Positions 18,004 to 27,039 of a DNA stretch of 64,000 nt are shown in pieces. Source of the stretch: Cupriavidus yeoncheonensis (GTDB taxonomy: Bacteria; Pseudomonadota; Gammaproteobacteria; Burkholderiales; Burkholderiaceae); NCBI RefSeq assembly GCF_905397275.1, contig NZ_CAJPUY010000008.1, forward strand, positions 62,001 to 126,000, written 5' to 3'. Under the pieces are notes generated by a model. The model saw only the letters and a list, made by a program, of their open reading frames with translations. It did not search any database and was not told the origin of the DNA. A program made the position numbers and the translations under genes. Every line of letters starts with the position of its first letter. Positions within the stretch are counted from its first letter, which is position 1.

Positions 18004-19191
18004 ATGGGCGAACACCCGAGTCTCGACGATGAGTTTCATCGTCTGGTCGACTCTATCTACGAGTCCGCAATGGACGTGGCGGCAATGCCCGCCGCTCTGG
18101 ACCTTTTTTCCCGCTATACCGCGACAGGCAGCCCGCGCTACCTGATCTGGGACAAGCTGGCCGGCCACGCCCGGCTCGGCGTGACCCCGCACGGTTGTTT
18201 CACCAGCGGCGTCAACCTGCCTGAAGGGGTCGTCCCGCCATCGTATTCCGGTGGCCAGCCGGCTCCGGCCGGAGCCGCGCTCGCCATGGCCGGAGCCGGC
18301 GCTGCCCTGGCGATGGCGGACGGCGCGGCAACCGACGTAGCCGTCTCCGGTGACGGCAGCGGACTCGATCAGGGCTTCCGGCTCATCGACACCACCGAGA
18401 TCTGCGTGCTCATGAGCGGCACCTGCTCGGAACACAGCCATCTCCACGGCAGCGTGCGCGAACGCCGCCTGGCCCATGTCATGCCGCACTGGGTCCGGGC
18501 CGCGCGCATGCAGCAGCGCAACTTCGAACTGAGCGGACTGGCCTCGCTGGGGCTCGCAGGGCTCGACACGCTCGACTTCGGCGTCATGGTGCTGCAGGCG
18601 GATATGCGCGTGCGCTACGCCAACAGCTGGTCCGAGGCGCTGGTCCAGGCCGACAGCAACCTTTCGCTCGAACAGGGCGTGCTGCGCGCGCGCGACGCCT
18701 CGCTGCAGGACGTGCTGCAGCGGCTGCTGGACGGTGCCGTACGTGGGCGTAGTGCCGATGCAGCCGCGGGCTCATGGATGCATATCACTTCTGGCGGGCA
18801 ACCCGTGCCGATCATCGTGGTGCCGCTGGTCTCGCGCCAGCCGGTGGAAGGCCCGTGGCAACTGCCCGCGGCGATGATGCTGCTCGGCAATTCGGAATCG
18901 CGCTCGGTGCTCGATGCCGCGGTGCTGACCTCGCTGTTCGGCCTGTCGCGCAAGGAAAGCATCATTGCCATCCGGCTGGCGGCCGGCGAAACGCTCAATG
19001 AAATTGCCGAGCGGGAGTTTCTGTCGCCGCATACCGTGCGCGTGCATATCCGCGATACGCTGCGCAAGACCGGCACGCACCGGCAGTCGGAGCTGGTGCG
19101 GTTGCTGCATCTGCTGCCTGGCGTGAATCTGGTGCGCACGGGCGCCTGTCCGGTGGCCCGGCCTCGGGGGAGGCAGGGGAAGAACGGGTGA
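18004..19191 (+). CDS. LuxR-type helix-turn-helix transcriptional regulator
   Basis: A 395-aa protein with a C-terminal LuxR-type DNA-binding domain. Its last 80 residues contain LSRKES, the segment AAGETLNEIAEREFLSPHTV and HIRDTLRKTGTHRQSELV, the usual tetrahelical layout. The long N-terminal region has no receiver-domain Asp pattern and may be a PAS-like or novel sensor; residues about 85-110 are a low-complexity Ala/Gly/Met stretch. The ATG at 18004 is preceded by GGGGGAA six bases upstream. There is no adjacent partner kinase or obvious target operon, so its function is unknown. Confidence 0.88.
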   Translation: MGEHPSLDDEFHRLVDSIYESAMDVAAMPAALDLFSRYTATGSPRYLIWDKLAGHARLGVTPHGCFTSGVNLPEGVVPPSYSGGQPAPAGAALAMAGAGAALAMADGAATDVAVSGDGSGLDQGFRLIDTTEICVLMSGTCSEHSHLHGSVRERRLAHVMPHWVRAARMQQRNFELSGLASLGLAGLDTLDFGVMVLQADMRVRYANSWSEALVQADSNLSLEQGVLRARDASLQDVLQRLLDGAVRGRSADAAAGSWMHITSGGQPVPIIVVPLVSRQPVEGPWQLPAAMMLLGNSESRSVLDAAVLTSLFGLSRKESIIAIRLAAGETLNEIAEREFLSPHTVRVHIRDTLRKTGTHRQSELVRLLHLLPGVNLVRTGACPVARPRGRQGKNG

Positions 19192-19206
19192 GGCTGCAAT
19201 GGAGCC

Positions 19207-19232
19207 GCTGTTTCGCCGGCGTAGCCGGCGGA
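19207..19232. repeat. Single copy of REP-like palindrome
   Basis: The core TTTCGCCGGCGTAGCCGGC at 19211-19229 is identical to the palindromic core repeated several times at 38.2-39.1 kb. It lies between the convergent LuxR-type and LysR genes, the usual place for such extragenic elements. Confidence 0.75.
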
Positions 19233-19267
19233 TCCGCTGCGCTCGCGGGGATCGGTAATGCCTCCCC

Positions 19268-20167
19268 TCACCCACGCCCCTCAACCGCGGCCAACGCCGC
19301 CGCCAGGAACCTCTGCACCTGTCGATCCGCATCATCCACCCGTGCGGCCAGCGCAATGCCAATGCGCCCCGCCGGCCGCGGACTGGACAGCGGCAGAAAC
19401 TTCACCCCGCGGTTCGCATAGCGCGTGGCTACGCTGGGCACCAGCGCCACCCCCAAGCCGCTCTCCACCAGGCTCACGATCGTCTGCACCTGCACCGCTT
19501 CCTGCGTGACACGCGGCACGAAGCCCGCCTGCTGGCACAGCATCATCGCTACGGCATGCAGGTTGGGCACCGCCGCGGCCGGATGCATGATGAACGGCTC
19601 GGCCGCCAGTGCCTTCAGCGGAATGGACTCCTCGCTGGCATGCGGGCTGTCCGCGGGCACCGCGGCGACGAAGACATCGGTTTCCAGCGGCGTGAGGGTG
19701 TAGCCGCCACTGCTCAGGATCGGAAACCGCACCAGCCCGGCGTCGAGCCGATGCTTTTCGAGCTGGTCCAGGATGGCAGCCGTGGTGGATTCCTGCAGCA
19801 CCAGTTCGATCCCCGGGTGCGCGGCACGGAACGCCGGAATCAGCTTCGGCAGCAAGGCATAGGTAGCGGAGCCGATGAAACCGATGCGCAAGGCACCGCG
19901 CTCGCCCTGCGCGGCCGCCATCGCCGCCGCACGTGCCTGGCCGGCATGGAATAGCGCGCGGCGCGCGTCCTGCAGCGCCGCCTCGCCGGCCTGCGTCAGC
20001 CGCACGCCGCGTGGCGTGCGCACAAACAGCGCGGTGCCGAGCTGCTCCTCCAGCTTGCGGATCGAAATCGACAGCGGCGGCTGCGCCATGTGCAGGCGCT
20101 CGGCCGCCCGGTGGAAGTTGCCCGTCTCGGCCAGGGCAACGAACTGCTGTAGCTGGCGCAGATCCAT
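19268..20167 (-). CDS. LysR-family transcriptional regulator
   Basis: A 299-aa LysR-type regulator with an N-terminal winged helix-turn-helix (about residues 1-60, FHRAAERLHMAQPPLSISIRKL) and a C-terminal periplasmic-binding-protein-like effector domain. The gene is transcribed divergently from the CoA-transferase operon with only 103 bases between the start codons, the standard arrangement for a LysR activator of its neighbour. The effector is probably the acid or CoA ester handled by that operon, but this is inference. Confidence 0.93.
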   Translation of the reverse strand: MDLRQLQQFVALAETGNFHRAAERLHMAQPPLSISIRKLEEQLGTALFVRTPRGVRLTQAGEAALQDARRALFHAGQARAAAMAAAQGERGALRIGFIGSATYALLPKLIPAFRAAHPGIELVLQESTTAAILDQLEKHRLDAGLVRFPILSSGGYTLTPLETDVFVAAVPADSPHASEESIPLKALAAEPFIMHPAAAVPNLHAVAMMLCQQAGFVPRVTQEAVQVQTIVSLVESGLGVALVPSVATRYANRGVKFLPLSSPRPAGRIGIALAARVDDADRQVQRFLAAALAAVEGRG

Positions 20168-20270
20168 ATCGATATCCTGTGAATATCAATTTCTAAAAAA
20201 CTAATATTAGACCAGATACGCGACCCTGATCTACGCTGTGCCTCACAGAACAAGATCCGGAGACAGACGC
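20168..20270. promoter_or_regulatory. Divergent control region for LysR gene and CoA-transferase operon
   Basis: A short AT-rich spacer in otherwise GC-rich DNA. It contains the perfect 10-bp palindrome CTAATATTAG (20201-20210) and an ATATCGATAT palindrome (20166-20175) that touches the LysR start codon. These are candidate LysR-binding and autoregulatory sites. CGGAGA eight bases before 20271 is the ribosome-binding site of the CoA-transferase gene. Confidence 0.5.
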
Positions 20271-21503
20271 ATGCTGCCGTTAGCAGGCATCCGCGTGATC
20301 GACCTTTCCACGGTCGTGATGGGCCCTTATGCCAGCCAGTGGCTGGCCGATTTTGGCGCCGAGGTCATCAAGGTCGAACCGCCCGAGGGCGATTCGACAC
20401 GCCGCACCGGCCCCGCCGCCGAAGCCGGCATGGCCGCCATTTTCCTGGGCGTGAACCGCAGCAAGAAGAGCATCGTGCTGGACCTGAAGCAGCCGGCGGC
20501 GCAGGCGGCGCTGGACCGCCTGCTGTCCGGCGCGGACGTGCTGATGCACAGCATGCGCCCGCAAAAACTGGCCGCGCTGGGCCTGGCGCCGGACGACGTG
20601 ATGGCGCGCCACCCGCAGCTGGTCTACGTCAGCCTGCTCGGATTTGCCGAGGATGGCCCTTACGGCGGGCGCCCGGCCTACGACGACATCATCCAGGGCC
20701 TGTCCGGCAACGCCGCACTGATGGCCGCGCAGACCGGCAGAAGCCGCTATTTCCCGACCATCGCGGCGGACAAGACCAGCGGGCTGGTCGCGGCGCTGTC
20801 GGTCTGCGCGGCGCTGGCCGGCCGGGCGCGCGGCGACGGCAAGGGCGCCATGGTCGAGGTGCCGATGTTCGAATCCATGGTCGCCTTCAACCTGGTGGAG
20901 CATTTCTATGGCAGGCACTTCGAACCGCCGCGCGGAGGCACTGGCTACCCGCGCGTGCTGGCGCCGCTGCGCCGGCCATACCAGAGCGCCGACGGCCATG
21001 TCTGCATGATGCCGTACACCGACGCCCACTGGCGCGACTTCTTCCGCGCCGCCGGCCGGCCCGAGTTGGCCGCGGATGCGCGCTTCACCGATATCTCGGC
21101 CCGCACCGCCCACATCGAAACGCTGTATGAGATCACGGGCGAGATCGTGCGCGGACACAGCACCGCGCACTGGCTGGAAGTGTGCGAAGCGCTGCAGATT
21201 CCCGTGGCCCGGGTCAACGAACTCGACGACCTGCCCGACGATCCGCACCTGCGCGCGACCGGCTTCTTCGAACCTGTCGAGGACGCCGCCATGGGCGCGC
21301 TGCGCTTTCCGGGCGCACCGGTGCGCTTCGATGGCGCGCGCGCGCCGGTCAGCGTGCCGCCGCGCCTTGGCGAGCACACCGCCCAATTGCTGGCGCAGGC
21401 CGGGCTGACGCAGCAGGACATCGACGCGCTCAGCGCCACGGGTGCCGCGTATTGCGCCCCGCAGCCGCCAGCCCCGCAGGACAACCCCAAGGAGACAGCA
21501 TGA
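20271..21503 (+). CDS. CaiB/BaiF family III CoA-transferase
   Basis: A 410-aa family III CoA-transferase. These move CoA between an acyl-CoA donor and a free acid through an aspartyl-CoA thioester. The predicted catalytic residue is Asp167 in IAADKTSG, and the N-terminal segment GIRVIDLSTVVMGPY is typical of the family. The ATG at 20271 is chosen for its CGGAGA ribosome-binding site. It is the first gene of a five-gene operon and its stop overlaps the start of the MaoC-like gene by four bases. It probably activates the acid captured by the Bug receptor encoded two genes downstream. Confidence 0.92.
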   Translation: MLPLAGIRVIDLSTVVMGPYASQWLADFGAEVIKVEPPEGDSTRRTGPAAEAGMAAIFLGVNRSKKSIVLDLKQPAAQAALDRLLSGADVLMHSMRPQKLAALGLAPDDVMARHPQLVYVSLLGFAEDGPYGGRPAYDDIIQGLSGNAALMAAQTGRSRYFPTIAADKTSGLVAALSVCAALAGRARGDGKGAMVEVPMFESMVAFNLVEHFYGRHFEPPRGGTGYPRVLAPLRRPYQSADGHVCMMPYTDAHWRDFFRAAGRPELAADARFTDISARTAHIETLYEITGEIVRGHSTAHWLEVCEALQIPVARVNELDDLPDDPHLRATGFFEPVEDAAMGALRFPGAPVRFDGARAPVSVPPRLGEHTAQLLAQAGLTQQDIDALSATGAAYCAPQPPAPQDNPKETA

Positions 21504-21967
21504 TGCAAAGCCACCTGCCCCGCCTGGGCCAGGGCTTCTACTGGCAGGACCTGAAGGAAGGCCAGGCCTTCCGGACATTCCGCCGCACCGTGACCGAGAC
21601 CGACCTCGTCAACTTCATCTCGGTCACCGGCATGGTCGAGGCCATCTTCATCGAGGACGGCTACGACGGCGGCGCGATCGGCGGCCGCCCGGTCCCGGGC
21701 GCGCTGACCTACACCCTGATCGAAGGCTTCATCCTGCAGACCATGATCCAGGGCACGGGCCTGGCGATGCTGGAGCTTGCCCAGCAGATCCTTGCCCCGG
21801 TGGTGGTCGGCGACACGGTATGGGCCACGGTCACGGTGACCGGCATCCGGCCCACGTCGCGCAGCGGCCGCGCGGTGGTGGACTCGGCCATCGAGGTCTT
21901 CAACCAGCGCAACGAGAAAGTCATGACCTACACGGCGCGCCGGCTGCTGGCCGGACGCCCGGACTGA
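21500..21967 (+). CDS. MaoC-like hot-dog protein lacking catalytic Asp/His
   Basis: A 155-aa single hot-dog domain protein of the MaoC/enoyl-CoA hydratase-2 family by overall sequence (TETDLVNFISVTG). In the position of the conserved hydratase motif G-D-x-N-P-I-H it reads Gly44-Met45-Val-Glu-Ala-Ile-Phe50, so the catalytic Asp and His are both missing. A normal hydratase activity is doubtful; it could be a thioesterase, a binding protein or a partner of another subunit. The start overlaps the CoA-transferase stop (ATGA) with GGAG close upstream. Confidence 0.82.
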   Translation: MMQSHLPRLGQGFYWQDLKEGQAFRTFRRTVTETDLVNFISVTGMVEAIFIEDGYDGGAIGGRPVPGALTYTLIEGFILQTMIQGTGLAMLELAQQILAPVVVGDTVWATVTVTGIRPTSRSGRAVVDSAIEVFNQRNEKVMTYTARRLLAGRPD

Positions 21968-22033
21968 ACCCCGCTGCGCCCCGGCGCAACGCACTGGATT
22001 CGACCCCGTCGATTTCGTGGAGGAGACAAGCAA

Positions 22034-23026
22034 ATGAAGGCAAAGACCCTCATGACCACCGTGGCCGCGCTGGTACCGGCCGTACTCGCCAGCACCGCCG
22101 TGCTGGCCGCGCCGGCGCCGGAAGGCAGCGCCTTTCCCGCCCACCCGATCCGCCTGGTGGTGCCGTTCCCGCCGGGTGGCCCGACCGACCTGGTGTCGCG
22201 CGTGATCGCCAGGCGCATGACCGACGAACTGGGCCAGCAGGTGCTGGTGGACAACCGGCCCGGCGCCAACGGCAATATCGCCGCCGAAATCGTCGCCAAG
22301 GCGCCGGCCGATGGCTATACGGTGCTGTACAACACCTCGTCGATCGCGCTGAGCCCGGCGCTGTACAGCAAGCTGAGCTACGACGTGCGGCGCGATTTCG
22401 CGCCGGTCGTGCTGACCGCCATGGTGCCGCTGGTGCTGGAGGTGAACGCACAGCTGCCGGTGCACAACGTCAGGGAGTTCATCCAGTACGTCAAGGCCAA
22501 TCCGGACAAGCTGACCTATGGCTCGGCCGGCAACGGCAACGTGACGCACCTGGCCGCCTTCCTGTTCCTGCAGGCCAACGGCCTGAATGCCGTGCACGCG
22601 CCGTACAAGGGCAGCGCGCCGGCGCTGACCGACCTGGCCGGCGGGCAGGTGCAGTTCATGGCGGACACCATCAATTCGTCGCTGCCGTTCATCCGCGACA
22701 AGCGCATGCGCGCGCTGGCCGTCACCAGCAGCACGCGCAGCTCGCAGTTGCCCGACGTGCCGACCGTGGCCGAAACGGTCATGCCGGGCTTCGAAGTGGG
22801 CGCATGGCAGGGCATGATGGTTCCCGCCAGGACCTCGCCGGAGATCGTGCGCAAGCTCAACGCCGCCACCATGAAGGCGCTCGCCAACCCCGAGACGCGC
22901 GCGGCGCTGGCCGCGCAGGGCGCGGAGCCTCGCGGCTCCACGCCCGAGGCCTACGCCAGCTACCTGTCCGCCGAAATGACGCGCTGGCGCAAGGTGGTCA
23001 AGGACTCCGGCGCCACACTCGACTGA
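22034..23026 (+). CDS. Bug-family (TctC-type) periplasmic substrate-binding protein
   Basis: A 330-aa secreted carboxylate receptor with a signal peptide (about residues 1-26), HPIRLVVPFPPGGPTD at the start of the mature domain and PYKGSAPALTDLAGGQ in the second half. GGAGGAGA precedes the ATG. It is encoded inside the CoA-transferase operon, so it probably binds the operon's substrate for uptake. There are no membrane transporter genes nearby; it would have to dock to a TctAB pair encoded elsewhere or act as a sensor. Confidence 0.93.
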   Translation: MKAKTLMTTVAALVPAVLASTAVLAAPAPEGSAFPAHPIRLVVPFPPGGPTDLVSRVIARRMTDELGQQVLVDNRPGANGNIAAEIVAKAPADGYTVLYNTSSIALSPALYSKLSYDVRRDFAPVVLTAMVPLVLEVNAQLPVHNVREFIQYVKANPDKLTYGSAGNGNVTHLAAFLFLQANGLNAVHAPYKGSAPALTDLAGGQVQFMADTINSSLPFIRDKRMRALAVTSSTRSSQLPDVPTVAETVMPGFEVGAWQGMMVPARTSPEIVRKLNAATMKALANPETRAALAAQGAEPRGSTPEAYASYLSAEMTRWRKVVKDSGATLD

Positions 23027-23075
23027 CCCTGGGCCACGCCCCAGCTCCACGCCATCACGCACCTGGACATTCAAC

Positions 23076-24236
23076 GTGACCGCACTGCTTTCCACCTTCC
23101 AGCTCACCAGCCTGCCGCCGCACGCCACGGCGTTCCGCGAGCAGGTCCGGGCCTTCCTGGCCGAACACATGCCGGCGCTGCCGCCTGAAGTCCGGGCACG
23201 CTCGTGGATGGGCTTCGACGCCGCCTTCAGCCGCGCGCTGGCCGCGCGTGGCTGGGTCGGCATCACGCTGCCGGCCGCGCATGGCGGCGCCGGGCTGGAC
23301 CCGTTTTCGCGCTTTGTGCTGGTGGAAGAACTGCTGGCCGCCGGCGCGCCCGTGTCCGCGCACTGGATCGCCGACCGCCAGAGCGGCCCGCTGATCCTGC
23401 GCTATGGCAGCGAGGCGCAGAAGGCCAGGTACCTGCCCGCCATCTGCCGCGGCGACGCCTTCTTCTGCATCGGCATGAGCGAGCCGAATTCCGGCTCCGA
23501 CCTCGCGAGCGTGGCCACGCGCGCGGTGCGGCAGCCGGACGGCAGCTGGCGCCTGAACGGGCGCAAGATCTGGACGACCAACGCCAACCACTGCCACTAC
23601 ATGCTCGCGCTGGTGCGCACCTCGGGCACGCCGCAGGACCGGCAGGCCGGGCTGTCGCAGGTCATCGTCGACCTCTCCGCACCCGGCGTCTCGGTGCGGC
23701 CGATCCAGGACCTGACCGGCGACGCGCACTTCTCCGAGGTCAGCTTCGAGGACGTGGTGCTGGCACCGGATGCACTGATCGGCCAGGAAGGCAGCGGCTG
23801 GGAACAGGTGAACGCCGAGCTGGCTTTCGAGCGCAGCGGACCCGAGCGGCTTTATTCGAGCGTGGTGCTGCTCGACACCTGGCTGGCCGCGCTGCGGCGC
23901 CTGCCCGAAGCGCGGCGCGACACCGTCACCGCCGGACGGCTGGTCGGCCATCTGGCGGTGCTGCGCGCCATGTCGCTCGCCGTGACGGCACGCCTTGCCG
24001 CGGGCGAAAGCCCGGTGGTCGAAGCCGCACTGGTGAAGGATCTTGGCACGACCTTCGAACAATCGATCCCGGCACTCGTGGAAGCCGCGCTGGGCGACGA
24101 ACCGGCGCTGGCGGCCGATGGCGCGCTGTACCGCACGCTCGCCTACGTCACGCAGATCGCCCCGTCCTATTCGCTGCGCGGCGGCACCCGGGAGATCCTG
24201 CGCGGCATGATCGCGCGCGGCCTGGGGCTGCGCTGA
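23076..24236 (+). CDS. Acyl-CoA dehydrogenase (first of a pair)
   Basis: A 386-aa flavoprotein of the acyl-CoA dehydrogenase family that introduces a 2,3 double bond in an acyl-CoA. The FAD/substrate-binding segment MSEPNSGSDLAS and the C-terminal RGGTREILRGMIAR, with a Glu in the usual catalytic-base region, are visible. The start is a GTG with weak ribosome-binding context. The next gene encodes a shorter relative, so the two probably form a heteromeric dehydrogenase. It follows the Bug receptor by about 50 bases in the same operon. Confidence 0.9.
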   Translation: MTALLSTFQLTSLPPHATAFREQVRAFLAEHMPALPPEVRARSWMGFDAAFSRALAARGWVGITLPAAHGGAGLDPFSRFVLVEELLAAGAPVSAHWIADRQSGPLILRYGSEAQKARYLPAICRGDAFFCIGMSEPNSGSDLASVATRAVRQPDGSWRLNGRKIWTTNANHCHYMLALVRTSGTPQDRQAGLSQVIVDLSAPGVSVRPIQDLTGDAHFSEVSFEDVVLAPDALIGQEGSGWEQVNAELAFERSGPERLYSSVVLLDTWLAALRRLPEARRDTVTAGRLVGHLAVLRAMSLAVTARLAAGESPVVEAALVKDLGTTFEQSIPALVEAALGDEPALAADGALYRTLAYVTQIAPSYSLRGGTREILRGMIARGLGLR

Positions 24237-24282
24237 TGCGCTGAACGCGTCCAATCCTGAGTCCATCGCTGAGTCCATCGCC

Positions 24283-25275
24283 ATGCATAACACCTATTCC
24301 GACGCACTCGACGACCTGCTGCGCGATCAATGCCAGCCCGCGACCGTACGCGCCATCGAGCAAGGCGCCGACCCGGCGCCGCTTTGGCAGGCGCTGCTGG
24401 ACAGCGGCTTTGCCGACTGCCTGCTGCCTGAATCGGCTGGCGGCGCCGGCCTGTCCTTGTCCGACCTGGCGCCCGTGCTCTACGTGCTGGGCCGCCATGC
24501 CATGCCCTTGCCGCTCGCGCAGACGCTGTTTGCGCGAGCGCTGCTGCAAGCCCGCGGCGTGAACGTGCCCGCCGAACCGATCGCGCTGGCAAGCCTCGAC
24601 GACGACAGCCCGGCCACGCTGGTGGCCGATGCCCGCCACGCGGGCTGGTTCCTGGTGCAGTCCGGTACGCGCTGCATGCTGCTGCCGGCGTCCGCTGCCG
24701 GCGCCGAACCGACCGGGGCTCACGCCGACCAGACCATGCGCCTGCCACGATGGGTCGGCAAGGCCGGCACGGCCTTCGAGCTGCCCGCCGGCACGCTGCG
24801 CACCATCGGCGCCTGCCTGCATGCCGCGCAGATGGCTGGCGCGCTGTCCCGGGTCATGGACATGACGCTGCAGTACGCCAACGACCGCCTGCAGTTCGGG
24901 CGCGCGATCGGGAAGTTCCAGGCCATCCAGCACCAGATCAGCGAGATGGCGGAGCATGTCGCCGCCTCGCGCCTGGCCGCGCAGATCGCCTGCGACAGCG
25001 CGGGCAGCCAGCCTGACCCGGTACGCGCCGCGATCGGCAAGCTGCGCGCCAGCGACGCCGTCACGCCAGTCGCCGCCATTGCCCACGCAGTGCATGGTGC
25101 CATCGGTATCACCGGGGAATTCGACCTGCAGCTCTACACGAGGCGCCTGCATGCGTGGCGCGTGGCGGACGGCTCGGAGCGCTGGTGGAGCCGCGTGCTG
25201 GGCGAGCTGGTTTGCGCGGAACCGTCGCGGGGCGCGGTGGAGCTGGCGCGCGCGTGGTACGAAGCGGCAGCCTGA
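24283..25275 (+). CDS. Acyl-CoA dehydrogenase-like subunit (second of a pair)
   Basis: A 330-aa protein, about 50 residues shorter than standard acyl-CoA dehydrogenases. The C-terminal helical domain is recognisable (NDRLQFGRAIGKFQAIQHQIS and HGAIGITGEFDLQ), but the middle beta domain is reduced and lacks the usual EPGxGSD motif. This fits the smaller subunit of heterotetrameric dehydrogenases of the PimCD/FadE pair type, where one subunit supplies most of the active site. It is the last gene of the operon that starts with the CoA-transferase. Confidence 0.85.
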   Translation: MHNTYSDALDDLLRDQCQPATVRAIEQGADPAPLWQALLDSGFADCLLPESAGGAGLSLSDLAPVLYVLGRHAMPLPLAQTLFARALLQARGVNVPAEPIALASLDDDSPATLVADARHAGWFLVQSGTRCMLLPASAAGAEPTGAHADQTMRLPRWVGKAGTAFELPAGTLRTIGACLHAAQMAGALSRVMDMTLQYANDRLQFGRAIGKFQAIQHQISEMAEHVAASRLAAQIACDSAGSQPDPVRAAIGKLRASDAVTPVAAIAHAVHGAIGITGEFDLQLYTRRLHAWRVADGSERWWSRVLGELVCAEPSRGAVELARAWYEAAA

Positions 25276-25281
25276 CGCCCG

Positions 25282-25313
25282 CAAGAAAACGGCGGCCCGG
25301 TCAGGGGCCGCCG
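25282..25313 (-). terminator. Terminator of the spoVR operon
   Basis: Inverted repeat CGGCGGCCC/GGGCCGCCG (25290-25298 and 25305-25313) followed, read on the minus strand, by TTTTCTTG. It lies just after the SpoVR stop and faces the convergent dehydrogenase operon, which it may also help terminate. Confidence 0.75.
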
Positions 25314-25355
25314 CGTGGCGTGTCGTGAACGGGCCGCAGCGTTAGGCGGCAAAGC

Positions 25356-26909
25356 TCAGGCGGCCAGGCTCAGCCCGCCCCCCGGCACCTTGCGGTGACG
25401 GCGTTCCGGCTTGCACTCGTACTTGAGCTCGCGCCGGCCATCCTCATACGCCACTTCCAGCCGGACATTGAAGCCCCACAGGCGCGTCACGTGGCGGATC
25501 ACTTCGTCGAAGTTGTGCGACAGCGGCCGGCGGTCGCTTTGCTGGTGGCGCAAGGTGAGCGAGCGGTCGCCGCCCACATCGACATTGGTGACCTGGATAT
25601 TGGGCTCCATGCCGGACAGGTCGTACTGCGACGCCAGCAGCTGGCGGATCAGGGCGTAGCCTTCGTCGTTGTGAATGGCTGTCACGCGCAGCTTGTTTTC
25701 GCGGTCATCGTCCAGCACCGAGAACAGCTTCAGTTCGCGGATCACGCGCGGCGACAGGAACTGGAGCAGGAAGCTCTCGTCCTTGAAGTTGCGCATGGCG
25801 AAGTCCAGCGTGGTGCGCCAGTCCGATCCGGCAATCTCCGGCGCCCAGCGGCGGTCCTCCTCGTCCGGGTTCTCGCACATGCGGCGCAGGTCCTGGAACA
25901 TCAGGAAGCCCAGCGTGTACGGATTCAGGCCGCTGTAGTACGGACTGTTGTACGGCGGCTGGTAGATCACGTTGGTGTGGGCCTGCAGCAGCTCCAGCAT
26001 GAAGGCGTCGTTGACCAGCTTTTCCTCGTAGAGCTGGTGAATGATGGTGTAGTGCCAGAACGTGGCCCAGCCTTCGTTCATCACCTTGGTCTGGCGCTGC
26101 GGATAGAAATACTGCGCGATCTTGCGCACGATGCGCACGATCTCGCGCTGCCACGGCGCCAGCTTGGGCGCGTTCTTCTCGATGAAGTACAGCAGGTTTT
26201 CCTGCGGCTCCGGCGGGAAAGTGACTTCCGGCTCGGCCCCGTCATCATCCGCCGCGAGGGCGTGGGGACGATGCTTGGGCAGCGTGCGCCACAGGTCGTT
26301 GACCTGCATCTGCAGGTAGTTTTCGCGCTCGGTCTGGCGCGCCTGCTCTTCGTTGATCGAGAGCTTCTTGGGCCGCTTGTAGCGGTCCACGCCGTAGTTC
26401 TGCAGCGCGTGGCAGGAGTCGAGCAACAGCTCCACTTCCTGCTCGCCGTAACGCTGCTCGCACTCGGCCACGTAGTTCTTGGCGAACAGCAGGTAGTCGA
26501 TGATGGCGTCCGCGTTGGTCCAGGTGCGGAACAGGTAGTTGCCCTTGAAGAACGAGTTGTGGCCGTAGCAGGCATGCGCAATGGTGAGCGCCTGCATCGG
26601 CAGCGTGTTCTCCTCCATCAGGTAGGCAATGCAGGGGTTGGAGTTGATCACGATCTCATAGGCCAGCCCCATGTGGCCGCGCTGGTAGCCGCGCTCCGAA
26701 GCCAGGAAGTGCTTGCCGTATGACCAGTGGCTGTATCCCACTGGCAGGCCGGACGATGCATAGGCATCCAGCATCTGCTCGGCGGTGATGATCTCGATCT
26801 GGTTGGGATAGCTGTCCAGGCCAAACTCGCCGGCAATGCGCGCAATCTCGCGGTCATACCGGTTGATCAGCTCGAAGGTCCATTCCGAACCCGTGGAGAG
26901 ATAAGCCAT
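25356..26909 (-). CDS. SpoVR family protein
   Basis: A 517-aa soluble protein homologous along its full length to the SpoVR/YcgB family (for example HACYGHNSFFKGNYLFRTWT and NEGWATFWHYTIIHQLYEE). In Bacillus SpoVR affects spore cortex formation; in Gram-negative bacteria the homologue belongs to the PrkA-YeaH-YcgB stress set and its biochemistry is unclear. The ATG at 26909 has GGAGGTGAAG directly upstream. It lies about 130 bases after the DUF444 gene and is the last gene of the three-gene operon. The conserved His and Glu residues in the two quoted segments suggest a metal site, by inference. Confidence 0.92.
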   Translation of the reverse strand: MAYLSTGSEWTFELINRYDREIARIAGEFGLDSYPNQIEIITAEQMLDAYASSGLPVGYSHWSYGKHFLASERGYQRGHMGLAYEIVINSNPCIAYLMEENTLPMQALTIAHACYGHNSFFKGNYLFRTWTNADAIIDYLLFAKNYVAECEQRYGEQEVELLLDSCHALQNYGVDRYKRPKKLSINEEQARQTERENYLQMQVNDLWRTLPKHRPHALAADDDGAEPEVTFPPEPQENLLYFIEKNAPKLAPWQREIVRIVRKIAQYFYPQRQTKVMNEGWATFWHYTIIHQLYEEKLVNDAFMLELLQAHTNVIYQPPYNSPYYSGLNPYTLGFLMFQDLRRMCENPDEEDRRWAPEIAGSDWRTTLDFAMRNFKDESFLLQFLSPRVIRELKLFSVLDDDRENKLRVTAIHNDEGYALIRQLLASQYDLSGMEPNIQVTNVDVGGDRSLTLRHQQSDRRPLSHNFDEVIRHVTRLWGFNVRLEVAYEDGRRELKYECKPERRHRKVPGGGLSLAA

Positions 26910-27039
26910 CTTCACCTCCGTCAGGCGGGCAAACCGTCCGCGCCCGGCGCATGGTGCCGGGACGGCGCCGGCGCGCCGCGTTGCCATGCCAAGATCCCGC
27001 CGACCTGCCGGAACCGGCAAGCCGGGTACTACCCGACCC

